Assembly: GCF_000003815.2 (NCBI RefSeq)
Contig: NC_049993.1
Coordinates: forward strand, 11,618,851-11,682,850
Origin: Branchiostoma floridae
Taxonomy: Eukaryota > Chordata > Leptocardii > Amphioxiformes > Branchiostomatidae
Reading direction: 5' to 3'
DNA: 64,000 nucleotides
Shown: positions 48,109 through 58,992 of the stretch, in pieces
Layout: the number at the start of each line of letters is the position of its first letter
Numbering within the stretch: the stretch's first letter is position 1
The notes under the pieces: generated by a model
What the model saw: only the letters and a program-made list of their open reading frames with translations
Told to the model about the DNA's origin: nothing
Databases searched by the model: none
Position numbers and translations under genes: made by a program

Positions 48109-51100
48109 ATGTCTACGCAAACGGCCTATAGGCAGCTACATACACACCAGTGTTTCACGTTTCTCCTGGGAGTGGCCACAGCGAGCTGTCTGGCCTACAT
48201 GGTCCTATTCCACAGCGAACACAACTATACTGCGTGCCTGGCGGGACCAGTCCAATGCGTTAACGCCCAGGCTAGGGCAAGACGGTAGGTTTTTGCCGTT
48301 GTTGCTTTCGCAATGAGGATTGAATCCCTGTAGTGAGAGAACTACAACTGAACTTTAACCAAACCTGATATATTCTTAAAATGTTCATCATATGTTGAAA
48401 ACATATCATGCTGATTGAAGATTTGAATATAACCTGATTACCAAGACGTCCATGAATGTGGTGAATTTCAATAAGAGAAAAAAAATTCTACATTCACAAT
48501 GCCTAGTTTCTTTTATTTTTGCAACTAGAGTTCCACGACCCCATAACTTCGCCTTTGTTACCTTTTAGAGTGATGTATTATACATATTTCTCAGTGATTA
48601 TGCAGTGATCAGCATAAAGTATTAGTTGATCATAATGTGATCATCTGCTCTATCTAAATAACACAATGTGATATTCATGTCTGGCAATGTTGACCTTTAC
48701 CTTGCTTCCAAATGACGCAAAGATGACGCTACTTCAGGAGCACATCCCCCCAACCCCACCCCCCACCCTCACCCGTACAGACGTCCCCTTTTCGTATCTA
48801 ATAAGCCAAGATCAGATGAAGAATGAATGAACTTTATTGCATGACATTTGTACATTGTATAATTGTAAGGCAACAGTAATAAGTCAATTAATACAATGAT
48901 ACTCGTCTAAGGTCTATAACTACATACATGTATAGTACAGGAATGTGAACATAAATGGCGTGTTGACATAGTGTAACATGCAAGTTAAACAAGTCGGTCT
49001 GTTACTGCACAATAGATTTTCTCTTTTTTAGAGCATTACATATGTATTGGCCTAATCACGAAGATGATAAGTCAAGTTCAGAGGAGCCTGTGCCGAGAAA
49101 GCCGAGAAAGATCCTGCTTGACTGCGGTGCTAACGTGGCGTCCTCAGTCCAGTTGTTTCGGGAGACGTACCCAGACGGTCAGGACTTCATCATACACTCC
49201 TTCGAGATAGACGAGAGGCTGGCGCCGTTCTTCGCACCGTACCCGAATCACGTGCTACACTGTCCCACTGGGGTGTCCAACAAGGACGGTGGGTAGGGCC
49301 ATGATGATTCGTTTATATGGATGACATCACATGGGAATCCAAAAACTGATGTGAGCGTGCGAATAAAAAAACTGCATTATGAAATCTAAGTGGAAGGTTG
49401 AACAGATGACTGAACACACAGAAAATAGTACAAACATATACATGTTATTGTAAACCAAACATCAGATTCTTCATTTTTGTTATTTCACCTTTTCTTTGAC
49501 CTTGTAATGTTCTATGAAATTTCTTCTTTTGAAGCTGCATTGTGCGATTTAGAGTATGGTTGAAAACCGTTTATATTTCAGTCCATACATGAATTGAAAT
49601 GTATTGTCTTTTGTCATGTTTATTATTCTTTTCCTTATATTTTCTATTAATTGTTTTTGGACCAAATTAGCTGAAATTTGGCATGGTGGTGGAGATAGTA
49701 AAGTCCCTAGGCGCCTTTCTTCACTTTTTGTTCACAAAGGCCTTAGAATTACTTAATTAGTTTTTTGGGGTCATTCTTAGACCAAAAATATATATTTTGG
49801 GCCCCTGTGCCGTGGTATTACATCCTAATGACCTGCAATTTGGTACAGATGTTCATTGGACATATGCCCATGGGATCCCATCAACACTTTTTGCATGCAG
49901 GACTTAAAAAATTAGCTATTTGTTGATATTTTGCGAATTTTGACTACAAATATAAAAATTNNNNNNNNNNNNNNNNNNNNNNNNNNNNNNNNNNNNNNNN
50001 NNNNNNNNNNNNNNNNNNNNNNNNNNNNNNNNNNNNNNNNNNNNNNNNNNNNNNNNNNNNTGAATCCAGCTGCAGTACTGGCCGAAGAACTTAGGGCGGG
50101 CATATACCAATGCAGAACCTGCAACACAAAGATAGGGCGGGTATGACCACGGCTTCAATGGAGGAGAGACAATCACAATTGTCCTGCACGTAAGTTGGTC
50201 CAATTTTATATTGTCTCTCTCCATTTCCGCCGTGGTCATACCTAGCATGACTTCATAGCAGAGGCCAGTACTGATTAACCAGAGAGACAAAAAGAAATTG
50301 TTGCAGAACATTCCAAATGTCAAAACAAAGGCCCAGTTAGCTGCCTTCATCATTACTTTAGACAGAACCCTGGCTGTGTAGGCAGTAGAGGTCGGAGCCC
50401 TCCTAAAAAAGTGTCCTGTGAAAAGAAACATTGGATCCAAATCTGCTAGATGCAGATAGAAAACTGCACAGCATTCCAGAGCTGAGAAGCTCGCAGAACA
50501 AGCCATGTCTGAAAAGAACGGAATATTCATATTCTATGAAAAAGAGCTTGCAAACACAAGGCATAACACCTTTAATTAATAGCCCAAAACAAGTACAGGG
50601 AATGCTGATTGGCGAAGACCTTGTTGGTCATTTACTTGTATATGGAAAAACCATAACCCAAGTGTGAAAAAGAGGTCGTTCGATCCATTTTGGTGAAGAC
50701 GAAGACGTTCTATTCGCATCTGAAAATGCCAAATGTTGGACTCTTCCTACCGAGTCTCAGCATGGAGTCTCAGCATGGGATCTGGAAGAGAACTATTTCA
50801 GGCGAGCACCTGTGGAGCAAATTCAACGCCACAGGAAAGCACCAGCCTGACACGCTTGGTCAGAGGAGAATTCAAATGAATATAAAATGTGTACTCTCGT
50901 GCTGGGTACCACCTGATTCATTCAAAAAGAAAAAAGATGAAAAGGAGGAATAAATCGACTCAATTTTACTCAAATCTTCATAACAGAGACAGAAGTCCTA
51001 TAAAACTTTCTCTGGCAAGAAAGTAAATAACGTTATGACACATAAACCGCCTTGACCTGTGGGCAAGGAACTGGGCAAACCGTCAAAGGTTGCTATGGGA

Positions 51101-54100
51101 ACGTGCTGTAGAAACGATCCGGGAAGATCGAAGCACACGCCTGTAAGAAAAACACCGGAATCCTTGTGAAGTAACGCGTGAATACGGAACGACCCGAAAC
51201 TCTGTGAAGCCGCCTACCGTTTCCAGCAAGAGCAGTAAGTATAACTGGCCGGCTGAGTACCTGAAATGAACGCACCAATCATTAACGGTTAATGCCGTAA
51301 CAAAAAGTACTCGTCCCACTGTGTGGGTGAACAAGAAAGCCCATGGCTAAGAGTGCAAAATCGAAACACGTTCGAATGCTGTAAAAGTCGTCGGAGATGA
51401 CCGGTACCGTACAAGGTAACGAACACGCTAACTCGAAAGCCGAGTATGGATGCGCTACTACGGAAGCGCTAAAATCCCGTCTGCACAGACGAAAACCGAA
51501 ACTGACGGCTGGCGTAGCCCACATCAGAAAAACTACAACGGTATACAAAAAACCATGGAAGTAACCCGGGTAAAAAAGACAAAGGCTCGATGAAACAACG
51601 CGGCAAAGACAATGTGTTGCACGTCAGAAGACGAGTCACTCAAGTGCGAGAGACGCCATATTAAAAATACACGCAAAGTCTGACCTAAAAACAGCGCCAT
51701 GTAGCGATTGTCGCATGAACTACAATGGACATGTAACATACGCGTTGACGGCAGACGAATGTGATGTGGTCAGGATGAGCTAAGCTTGAACTTGGAACCC
51801 GACGGACGAACAAGAGATGCTTGAACAAGGCCTATTTGAAAGGCAGCCTATCTAGTCCGTCGAGAAAAGAATGTACCACAAAGGTCTGTCATTCATACAC
51901 TCAAAAGGCACACGGCTTGTGATGACAATGGTAAAAGATTAACACGTAAACAGCTGAAGGCGAAGTCCGACCTAACACCACGTTCCAAAGCGGCCACCGC
52001 CGTAGCGGTAAAATATTCAAAGGGTAAAATATTCAAAAGAAGCGTGAGACTTCCTAACACCCGAGGTCAACGCCTGGCTAGCCTACAAAAAAACGGCGAA
52101 AATGCGCGTCTAAAAGACCCGAAAACAAATCGAAAACTGGTACGCGAGAGCGAAAACAATCGAAAACATACATCAGCGAAAAGAAACTCAAGTAACATAC
52201 CAAGTAACGAAAACCGCGAAGACCTAAAATGGTCAGACAACTCTGAAACAGCGGAAGCTGCTTGATCAGCTTGAAACAGAATAACCAAGGAGCTTTTAAG
52301 AAAAGTCGAACACGATGGCGATCAACGCTAACGTAGCCACGAAAATTTTACATGACAGTGACGACGAGTGACCCGAACGAGAAATATTACGGAAAGTGCG
52401 CTCAACGATCCATTCCAATACATTTGCATAAAAATGCTAAGCAACCTGGCGATCTAAGCCAAGTAGTAACAGCAAATTTTGCATAACAGTCAACAATAAA
52501 CAGCGGAGCGAAAACAATGGGTTTAACAAACCCTCATTTACCTCTAAAGAGGCGTAGCATGGCTCCATACTGGAAGTACTGGCAGTAAAACAATGAAAAC
52601 CACATAACTTTACTGCATAAACTCTCCCCATGGAGAACATTTTTCCAACCCTACCTGGCACAATCATGAACGTACTATAACGTTCTCAGTAAACAAAGAA
52701 TCAACAACTCAAGAATTTGAGAAAATTCATGAACGGTATGAAACGGATTACTTTAAAAACTTGGCAGAGACGTCGCTACGAGACTGCCAGCGTGAGAAAA
52801 ATCCTCGCCAAAAGGCACTGGGTGCCTCCTACGGTCATTTTGACCCTGTTAGACGGGATTGAAGTATTAAAAAACACCGCAAAAAGTCATTTGGGCGAGT
52901 ATAACACGCACCACGAAAGTGAACAAAAACATACATGTACCTCAGCTTGACGCCTATGGTTAGGCACGTTGCTATAGTCCTGAATTGGACTTTCCACTCA
53001 CCTGCAGCATGGCTTGGAATACACTTACCTACCATCGCTGCATTCGGTGCTTGTGTCCGCTCAGCGGAAGGCGCCCTGGAACCGTAGACGATTGCGGCGC
53101 CAGTCAGGATGATTCTATGTGGCCTAGGCCTGCAGTCTCCAGCAGCATGGCTCATAAACGGCCCTGCGTACGTCTTGATGGCGGTCTGCCAGCAGAGCAA
53201 GAAACGACGGCTGATACTAGTCACACTCCCGGTCTGCATGCCGGCTGTGTGAGAATCGTCGGGCTCCGAAAAGGCCGCACTACATCTCAGATACATTCTC
53301 GTGTCCGCTGACACCTGATACATGCTGCTGTGACCCATGACCAAATTCCGAGGAAGACTGGTTGGAATGGGTTCTCTGCTGTTGTGTCCCAAAGGTGTCA
53401 CATGGTGCACCATTATTGTGTTGGCAGCACATCCGCGCTACCCTGCCGAAGTGGGCTCGGTGGAACTGCAAACGTCTCCGCCCAGGCAGGAATGTGGTGC
53501 GAGCGTAGCTCACCTGAAACACTTTCATAGCAATGTATGCACGTGGATTGGACATACTAAATTTCGCGTGCNNNNNNNNNNNNNNNNNNNNNNNNNNNNN
53601 NNNNNNNNNNNNNNNNNNNNNNNNNNNNNNNNNNNNNNNNNNNNNNNNNNNNNNNNNNNNNNNNNNNNNNNACTTATGGCGAGATTAAGGAAGGACGTAA
53701 TCAATGTCGAAAGATCATAACATCTACCAAAACGACACCAGAGGACATTGGCGCTACAAGACGTAAGCAGGAATCTTGGCCACACTTCATTGTCGGCGAG
53801 TTGAGTTAGCTGTAAGGCATAATCAATATTAACATAATCAATATTACTATTCTCGATTACATCCAAGGCATCCGAGAGTTTTGTAGGCTCTCCGGGCACG
53901 GTCTACTCCAGCTGCTCGGCTCCCCCCTCGGGTGCCCCCCGCCTGGCGCTGGCTGTTCTAGTCGGTATGAACGTCAAGGCCGCGCACAAGTTGGTACAGA
54001 CAATAGCAGCTCATTCGAGCAGGATGCCGGTCACACTCTTCCTCTATGGTGACTTCGTGGAAACGTTTCCGGAACTGGTGACGGAATGGGCCAAAACGTT

Positions 54101-56003
54101 CACAATAGGCATGCGCGAGGTGAGGCTTGTTTCTACTATGAAAAATCGAGGTGTTGCTTGTGGTATATGTGTGTGTGTATTTGTGCGTGTTTGCGTGTGT
54201 GTGTGTATGTGCCTGTGCGTGTTTAATTGTGTGTGCGCTTGTGTTTTCGAACATTTTTTTTTCTATTTTGCTATTGGACAGACGAGGACAATGTGGCACT
54301 GGACTCAAGTTTTGTAACTTATATTAACAGCGCCACATACACGGTACAGACAGAAGGTATATATAGTCTTTTACCTCCCCGACCGAAGTCAGGTACCCAT
54401 TTTTACACCTGGGTGAAGTGAGGAAGGTCGTGTAAAGTGCCTTTCCCAAGGGCACAACGTCGGGGGGCACGGCGGGGATCGAACTCAGAACCTCTAGATT
54501 CCGAGCCGAACGCTCTACCAGTTACGCCACGCCCGACGCCACTTTGCCGAACATTTGTGGTCTAGCATAACTTTTAAAAACATAGATGGATTGGTATGAT
54601 GCTTCACAAGTGAATAGGGGGTTTTGAAGACCAAAGTCAAGGTCGATTTGGAGGTTTGGGCCCCCGTTTGTGTGACCTGTTACGATCCCCCACCATTGTA
54701 CAGTGTACACGTGTGTAAGGGGCTCCTAATGGCACCTAGTTACTAGTGGTATGGAGTGAATGACTGAATTGAATACACTTTGTGCAGTGGTATGTGCCGT
54801 GTCGACCCGTTCTGTGACTCTCTGGTTTAGAACGATAGGTCTTAACATGACCTTGGTACTGATCTTCCGGTTTTTGTTTCTTTTGTTATCACATGCTATG
54901 GTCTGAGCCCTCTATCAGCATACCCGGGAACTGCAGGGGCGTTTGCTTAACATACAATTAGGAAAAGTGAAAAAGGAACGACAGATTTCCATGATACTAC
55001 AACATACACTACAGCAGTATTTTTAAGAATCCGTGACACACTCCATGATTTTGTTGCCTGCAGAGCCAACCATTTCCGCTAGGACAATTTTCGATGCAGG
55101 CATCGCCCTGGATCCGGACGGGGCTAGTCAGTGCCATACAGCGTCTGAGCGAAGTGGACATACAAACAGCTTACTACTTACCCGAGAAAGTGACAGACAC
55201 CGTCATAAACGAAGCCAAGTCTCTGGGCTTGAGGATCATCCAGCCGACAGCTCGCTTCCCTCCAACCGATGGTATTTTTCTTTACTTTTCAGACCTGTTA
55301 GTGTGTGCCTGTTCGAAAATAGTAAAGATGATTTTCTTGTCGTTTCTGGACGCGATGTTAGATCCGACAATAATTCCACCAGGTTGATAGAATATAGGAT
55401 ATAGGAGATTTGTTTTGCACAACCAGTTGGTACTCAATTTGCTTACGTTTCGATGTCTCTCAGACACCTTCATCAGAGCTTATGACTCAAGTTCTGCTGC
55501 TCACCGCTATATGTAGCCGATGTAAGGTCACCGTAGAGTACTGACTTCCTCACTCAGTCCTTCCAGTACTCAAATGTCTGAGAGACACCGAAATGTAAGC
55601 AAAATGAGTGCTAACTGGTTGTGAAAAAGAATAATCCTATATTCCGTAATGTTGACGTTCTAACAAAACATAGTGATTCCAAAGCCTTCTACAGCTAAAA
55701 AAGGATCTGCTTGTCCATTGCAGGAAAAATATCGCCCATGTGGCATGATGTATACATATTTTCCTTTCATTTTGTGACACAGAAAAATGGCTCCTGACAG
55801 TTGCGAACTACTTCAAGAACAGAGATGTAGAGAGGGTTCCCAAAGCTCTCCGCGTCATCGCCAACCAACTGGACAACAATGGAGGCATCGTCAGTCTGGA
55901 CTCGGACCACCCGGACAGTTACATGAGTTCAGTCTTCCTCATGGACTATTTGGTGGAGAAGTCCGGTTATAATCTAGTCAGCATTGTGGGGTGTTTGGAG
56001 TAG
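48109..56003 (+). CDS. FkbM methyltransferase-type membrane protein, copy 1 (incomplete)
   Basis: Exons recognised are 48109-48284, 49032-49288, 53868-54119, 55064-55271 and 55783-56003. The N-terminus (MSTQTAYRQLHTHQC) leads into a hydrophobic anchor (FTFLLGVATASCLAYMVLF). Exon 2 carries the SAM-binding start LLDCGANVA and FEIDERLAPFF. The last three exons match the C-terminal region of copy 2 almost base for base. The two exons that in copy 2 encode KLDVEGAEYD and YYGEFHRW are missing. Joining exon 2 directly to 53868 would break the frame (433 nt upstream against a phase-0 exon). Gaps at 49961 and 53572 fall in exactly this interval. It is either a pseudogene or an assembly casualty. An in-frame non-ATG extension upstream was ignored. 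Confidence 0.7.
49961..50060. other. assembly gap (100 N)
   Basis: A round-number run of N, so the true size is probably unknown. It lies in the interval where exons 3 and 4 of FkbM copy 1 are expected. Confidence 0.95.
50140..50246. repeat. inverted repeat duplicating part of the DHHC-like exon
   Basis: GGTATGACCACGGC at 50142 is repeated inverted as GCCGTGGTCATACC ending near 50242, with adjoining AATGGAGGAGAGACAAT / ATTGTCTCTCTCCATTT. The plus-strand arm reads MTTASMEER and the minus-strand arm reads MTTAEMERD. An exon fragment was therefore copied in reverse beside itself. Confidence 0.7.
50165..50530 (-). pseudogene. possible DHHC palmitoyltransferase fragment
   Basis: The minus-strand frame contains VMMKAANWAFVLTFGMFCNN, a hydrophobic stretch FFLSLWLISTGLCYEVML, then GMTTAEMERDN. 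A transmembrane segment followed by TTxE is typical of the region after the fourth membrane helix of DHHC palmitoyltransferases. A likely acceptor (TTTTCACAG) precedes GACACTTTTTTAGG. No DHHC zinc finger is present, because the fragment runs into the assembly gap. It lies antisense inside FkbM copy 1. Other membrane-protein families are possible. Confidence 0.35.
50640..53571. other. gap-bounded interval of unassigned, decayed sequence
   Basis: The sequence is purine-rich on the plus strand, rich in CGAAAAC-like words, and unlike its flanks in composition. Several frames of 60-190 codons overlap on both strands (for example 52835-53413 minus), but none matches a family I recognise. The segment 52990-53190 repeats CAGCAGCATGGCT-like words. 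It may be a decayed transposon or misplaced contig. It contains none of the missing FkbM exons. Confidence 0.4.
53572..53671. other. assembly gap (100 N)
   Basis: A second round-number N run, about 200 bases upstream of exon 5 of FkbM copy 1. Confidence 0.95.
54165..54240. repeat. (TG)n-rich microsatellite
   Basis: An interrupted GTGTGTGCG-type run in an intron of FkbM copy 1. Copy 2 lacks it at the matching intron. Confidence 0.85.
54362..54540 (-). repeat. tRNA-derived SINE (family 1, nearly complete)
   Basis: On the minus strand it reads TCGGGCGTGGCGTAACTGGT, with AGAGC completing the A box. It then reads GGTTCTGAGTTCGATCCC (B box) and the body TTGTGCCCTTGGGAAAGGCA, GTGTAAAAATGGGTACCTGA. 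An RNA polymerase III promoter with a unique tail identifies a SINE rather than a functional tRNA gene. It sits in an intron of FkbM copy 1; the matching intron of copy 2 is short and lacks it. Confidence 0.85.
55363..55656. mobile_element. hairpin MITE with an empty site in copy 2
   Basis: Arms AATATAGGATATAGGAGATT...CAACCAGTTGGTACTCA...GTCTCTCAGACA and TGTCTGAGAGACACCG...TGCTAACTGGTTGTG...AATCCTATATTCC are inverted. The flanking intron sequence resumes as GTTCTAACAAAACATAGTGA, which in copy 2 follows ATGTTAGA directly (near 62654). The element therefore inserted after the duplication. Confidence 0.8.
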
Positions 56004-58992
56004 ATTATATATATTGGCATCGCTACAAAATAATCTCGTATCCTAGTAGATACGTACAGGTGTTTCTTTGTATTTGTATTTTAGGCGAATATAGGCGGAT
56101 ATAGGCAAATCCTAACATCGGACGCCATTATTCGCAATCCGAAAATAAGGAGTTTCGACGGGTACGGACCCGTATTGTATGCATTTTCTCGTAGATTCGA
56201 GGATAGGATTCCGTAACAAAGCCGAACATCAATTACTACTATCCGGAACCTCAGATCTGACAAAATCCGAAAACATGGATTTTCGACATGTACAGATACG
56301 GAACCGTAACGTTCGTATCTGTCGAGTATATTGTCAGGACCAACATACGGTCTTTCCACAATCTATCATATGTTCTGACACAGAATATGTTTGCATTTGC
56401 CACAGATACATACAGATCCAACATACGAACTTTGATAGAATGGCTTATCATTCAAACATAATTTTCATACACTATTTAACGGTTATCCCCTACATCATTA
56501 TTCAATGCTCTGGAGTTTGGAAAATTATTTCCAGCATATCTGTCACATCATTTCATAATTTAACACTTCAANNNNNNNNNNNNNNNNNNNNNNNNNNNNN
56601 NNNNNNNNNNNNNNNNNNNNNNNNNNNNNNNNNNNNNNNNNNNNNNNNNNNNNNNNNNNNNNNNNNNNNNNNNNNNNNNTTGGACAATTTTCTAGTAGAA
56701 TCAAAGATCATGGATTTGTCCGGATTTACTCTGAAACGTTCTGTATCTGCCATGATGCACGATTCTGTATCCGTCGGATTCCTCCGGATTAAATGTCATT
56801 TTGTGGAGTGTTAGCTGTAGGAAAAAGAGGCATGTTTTGGTTTTGTCTGTCATGTATGTATGTATGTATGTTTGTTTGTTTGTGCGTGTCTATTTCTGAA
56901 TTCCAGATATCTGTGTCTGCATGCCTCAAGAAGGTCTGAATGCGTTGTGCTGATCACATGTGAAAGCAACGACACCTATGCTGCAGTGCAATGTGTACCA
57001 GTCAGAACTGTATTGAGGAATGTAACAGACGGTCGCACGTCACACAAAACTTAGGTTTATGTTTTTGTCTGGTTACTTTGCCAGCTTGCTTAAATACCTG
57101 TTATTCATTGGCAACTGTAATCAACCTGCGTTTAGAGTTATCTTCTCCGTGAAGCGATAGGAATGTTGATCAAATGAAGACACAATTTAAAACTTCAAAA
57201 GGCAGGCTTCTAGGAGGATAAGCCTACACCACTTTTTACTTTACATAAACCATCGAAAGCCCAGCATATCCAACACAAAAGATAAAAATCGGAAGTTCTG
57301 TCGCAGTGCCAAGGTTACACACTAAAGCATCAAAAGACGATCTTGACCGTTGTCTTCCTAAGACCCACCCACATACCAAAATATCATCACAATCCGAATA
57401 ACCGTGAAAATTACCAAGTGTTTTTAACAGACCTTTCGTAGACGTATGGTGATCTGTATCAACACTGGAACAGCTCACTGGTGCTGAGTAATGTGATCTT
57501 GTCGGTGTCACGCCAAAGACTACCTGTTGAACAATTGCTCCGACATTGCTCGGAGAGTTATTTGAGGGTAGAAAATGGAGTCACAGTCGTGCGGCGTAGT
57601 AATTTTCCAGCAGAAGTCCGAGCGGGTTTAGGAGAAGGGCTGTATAGACAAACACTAACACTCTGTAACTTTGACCCTACCCAAAGAACCCTTAACCCAC
57701 GCAATATTTGGCAATGCAAGTATTTATCGCGACACCGAATGTTAATTTGTGTTCACATAAACATGACACCTTGTCTCTCACGTCATGAAACAAATGTATC
57801 AAACACGACGACTCGGGTTTTCCTTCCTAACAGGTCACATAAACATGGTTTTCAGTGACAAAACCGGGATTACGTGCTGCCAAGGGTAAATAATCCACAT
57901 AGTCACCAGTGAAAGCGCTTCTGCCATCACTTCACAACAAGTGTAACACATCGTGACGTCAGAGATAGAAAGAATTCGGACACAAGTTCACGCAAACTGT
58001 TGCTCCAGTTGACCAACTTCAGCACTAAGTGGACGTCACTTCAAGTTTCGGTAAGCCAACGTTAACAACACTAGAATAGAGACAAACGACGACATGAATT
58101 TCCTCATAGACGCCTGGTCCTGCGAGCGGTACGGAGCTGAGGAAGGTTAACGTTATACGTAAGGGGGGGGGGGGGGGGGGTAGTTAGGGATTTGACCGCC
58201 ATGACACCTGTTATGTTGGCGTAGGTTAGTAGTGGGTACCTGTACAGAAAAAAAATATCAGGCCCGGGCCTGAACCTGATTGTTTGTAAATGGGCAATGT
58301 GAATGGTCATTTCGCTACAAAGGAAGCTGTTTGGTGGAGTATCCTATCTTCACGTAAACAACGCTAACGTTATCAAACGGTTTTTTTATTCACCAAACCG
58401 GGTACGGGCAAATTAGTCCAAATAAACTCTGCACAAAACGTTTGGAATATTAATTTGGTTGATCATATTTCTGATGTATTTGCATCAATTTCAATGAATT
58501 GCATATGATATAAAATCTTGTATGATTACCTTTTCTGTGGTATAAAACATATTATGATTGTAAACTGATGAAACGAGCACTAGGCTGTGCTCAAGTGTGT
58601 AGGTCACCCCAAAACGTGCCCAAATTTCCCTGCTTGTATTCAACACTGTATCGCCTTGTTGGTATTGGCGTGTGTGTCAGTGATTCAATCAAACTTTTTT
58701 GACGTCACGTTTGGTATTTTAGCACATTTCAGTATATCTACCCTTTCGGCAGTTGAATGCCGAGCCAAAGCGCGTAGGCGGCAAGGGAAACCGCGCGCTG
58801 ACACGGCAAGTGTAACTTTCAGCGTTTGGTGATTGAGGCAATTTCATGTTGTGGGGTGGTATAGAAAGTCTAACCGTCATAGGAAAAACAAGACTCGTCA
58901 TCATTCCAGGCAACTTCAATGTTCAAGTTCCCGCTAGAATTGTATAATTTATGTTACCTGATTCAACACGACACAATTACAGCACACGTACG
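56004..58992. other. intergenic region between FkbM copies
   Basis: The left part (56080-56800) is a degraded repeat with many CGGATA / TATCCG words, interrupted by a 108-N gap at 56572-56679. A (TATG)n/(TTTG)n run lies at about 56850-56885 and a poly-G run at about 58164-58180. An open frame at 57481-57858 (+) has no recognised family. The part just before 58993 should hold the copy-2 promoter, but no clear element was identified. Confidence 0.45.
56572..56679. other. assembly gap (108 N)
   Basis: An N run inside a degraded repeat. Its length is not the round 100 of the other two gaps, so it may be size-estimated. Confidence 0.95.

Noticed and set aside
51080-51700. Possible pogo/Tigger transposase remnant
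   Set aside because: A few words resembled helix-turn-helix transposase patterns, but only by switching frames repeatedly. The match is too weak to report as a feature.
52835-53413. 192-codon minus-strand frame, and overlapping plus-strand frames with a GPCR-like flavour
   Set aside because: Frames are open on both strands at once and none gives a coherent domain. The plus-strand version has several in-frame stops.
54480-54540. Possible tRNA gene on the minus strand
   Set aside because: The A and B boxes are followed by the family-1 SINE body found elsewhere in the window, so it is a SINE and not a functional tRNA.
57481-57858. 125-codon open frame between the FkbM copies
   Set aside because: No recognised family, no nearby splice signals supporting a gene, and it lies in repeat-bearing intergenic sequence.
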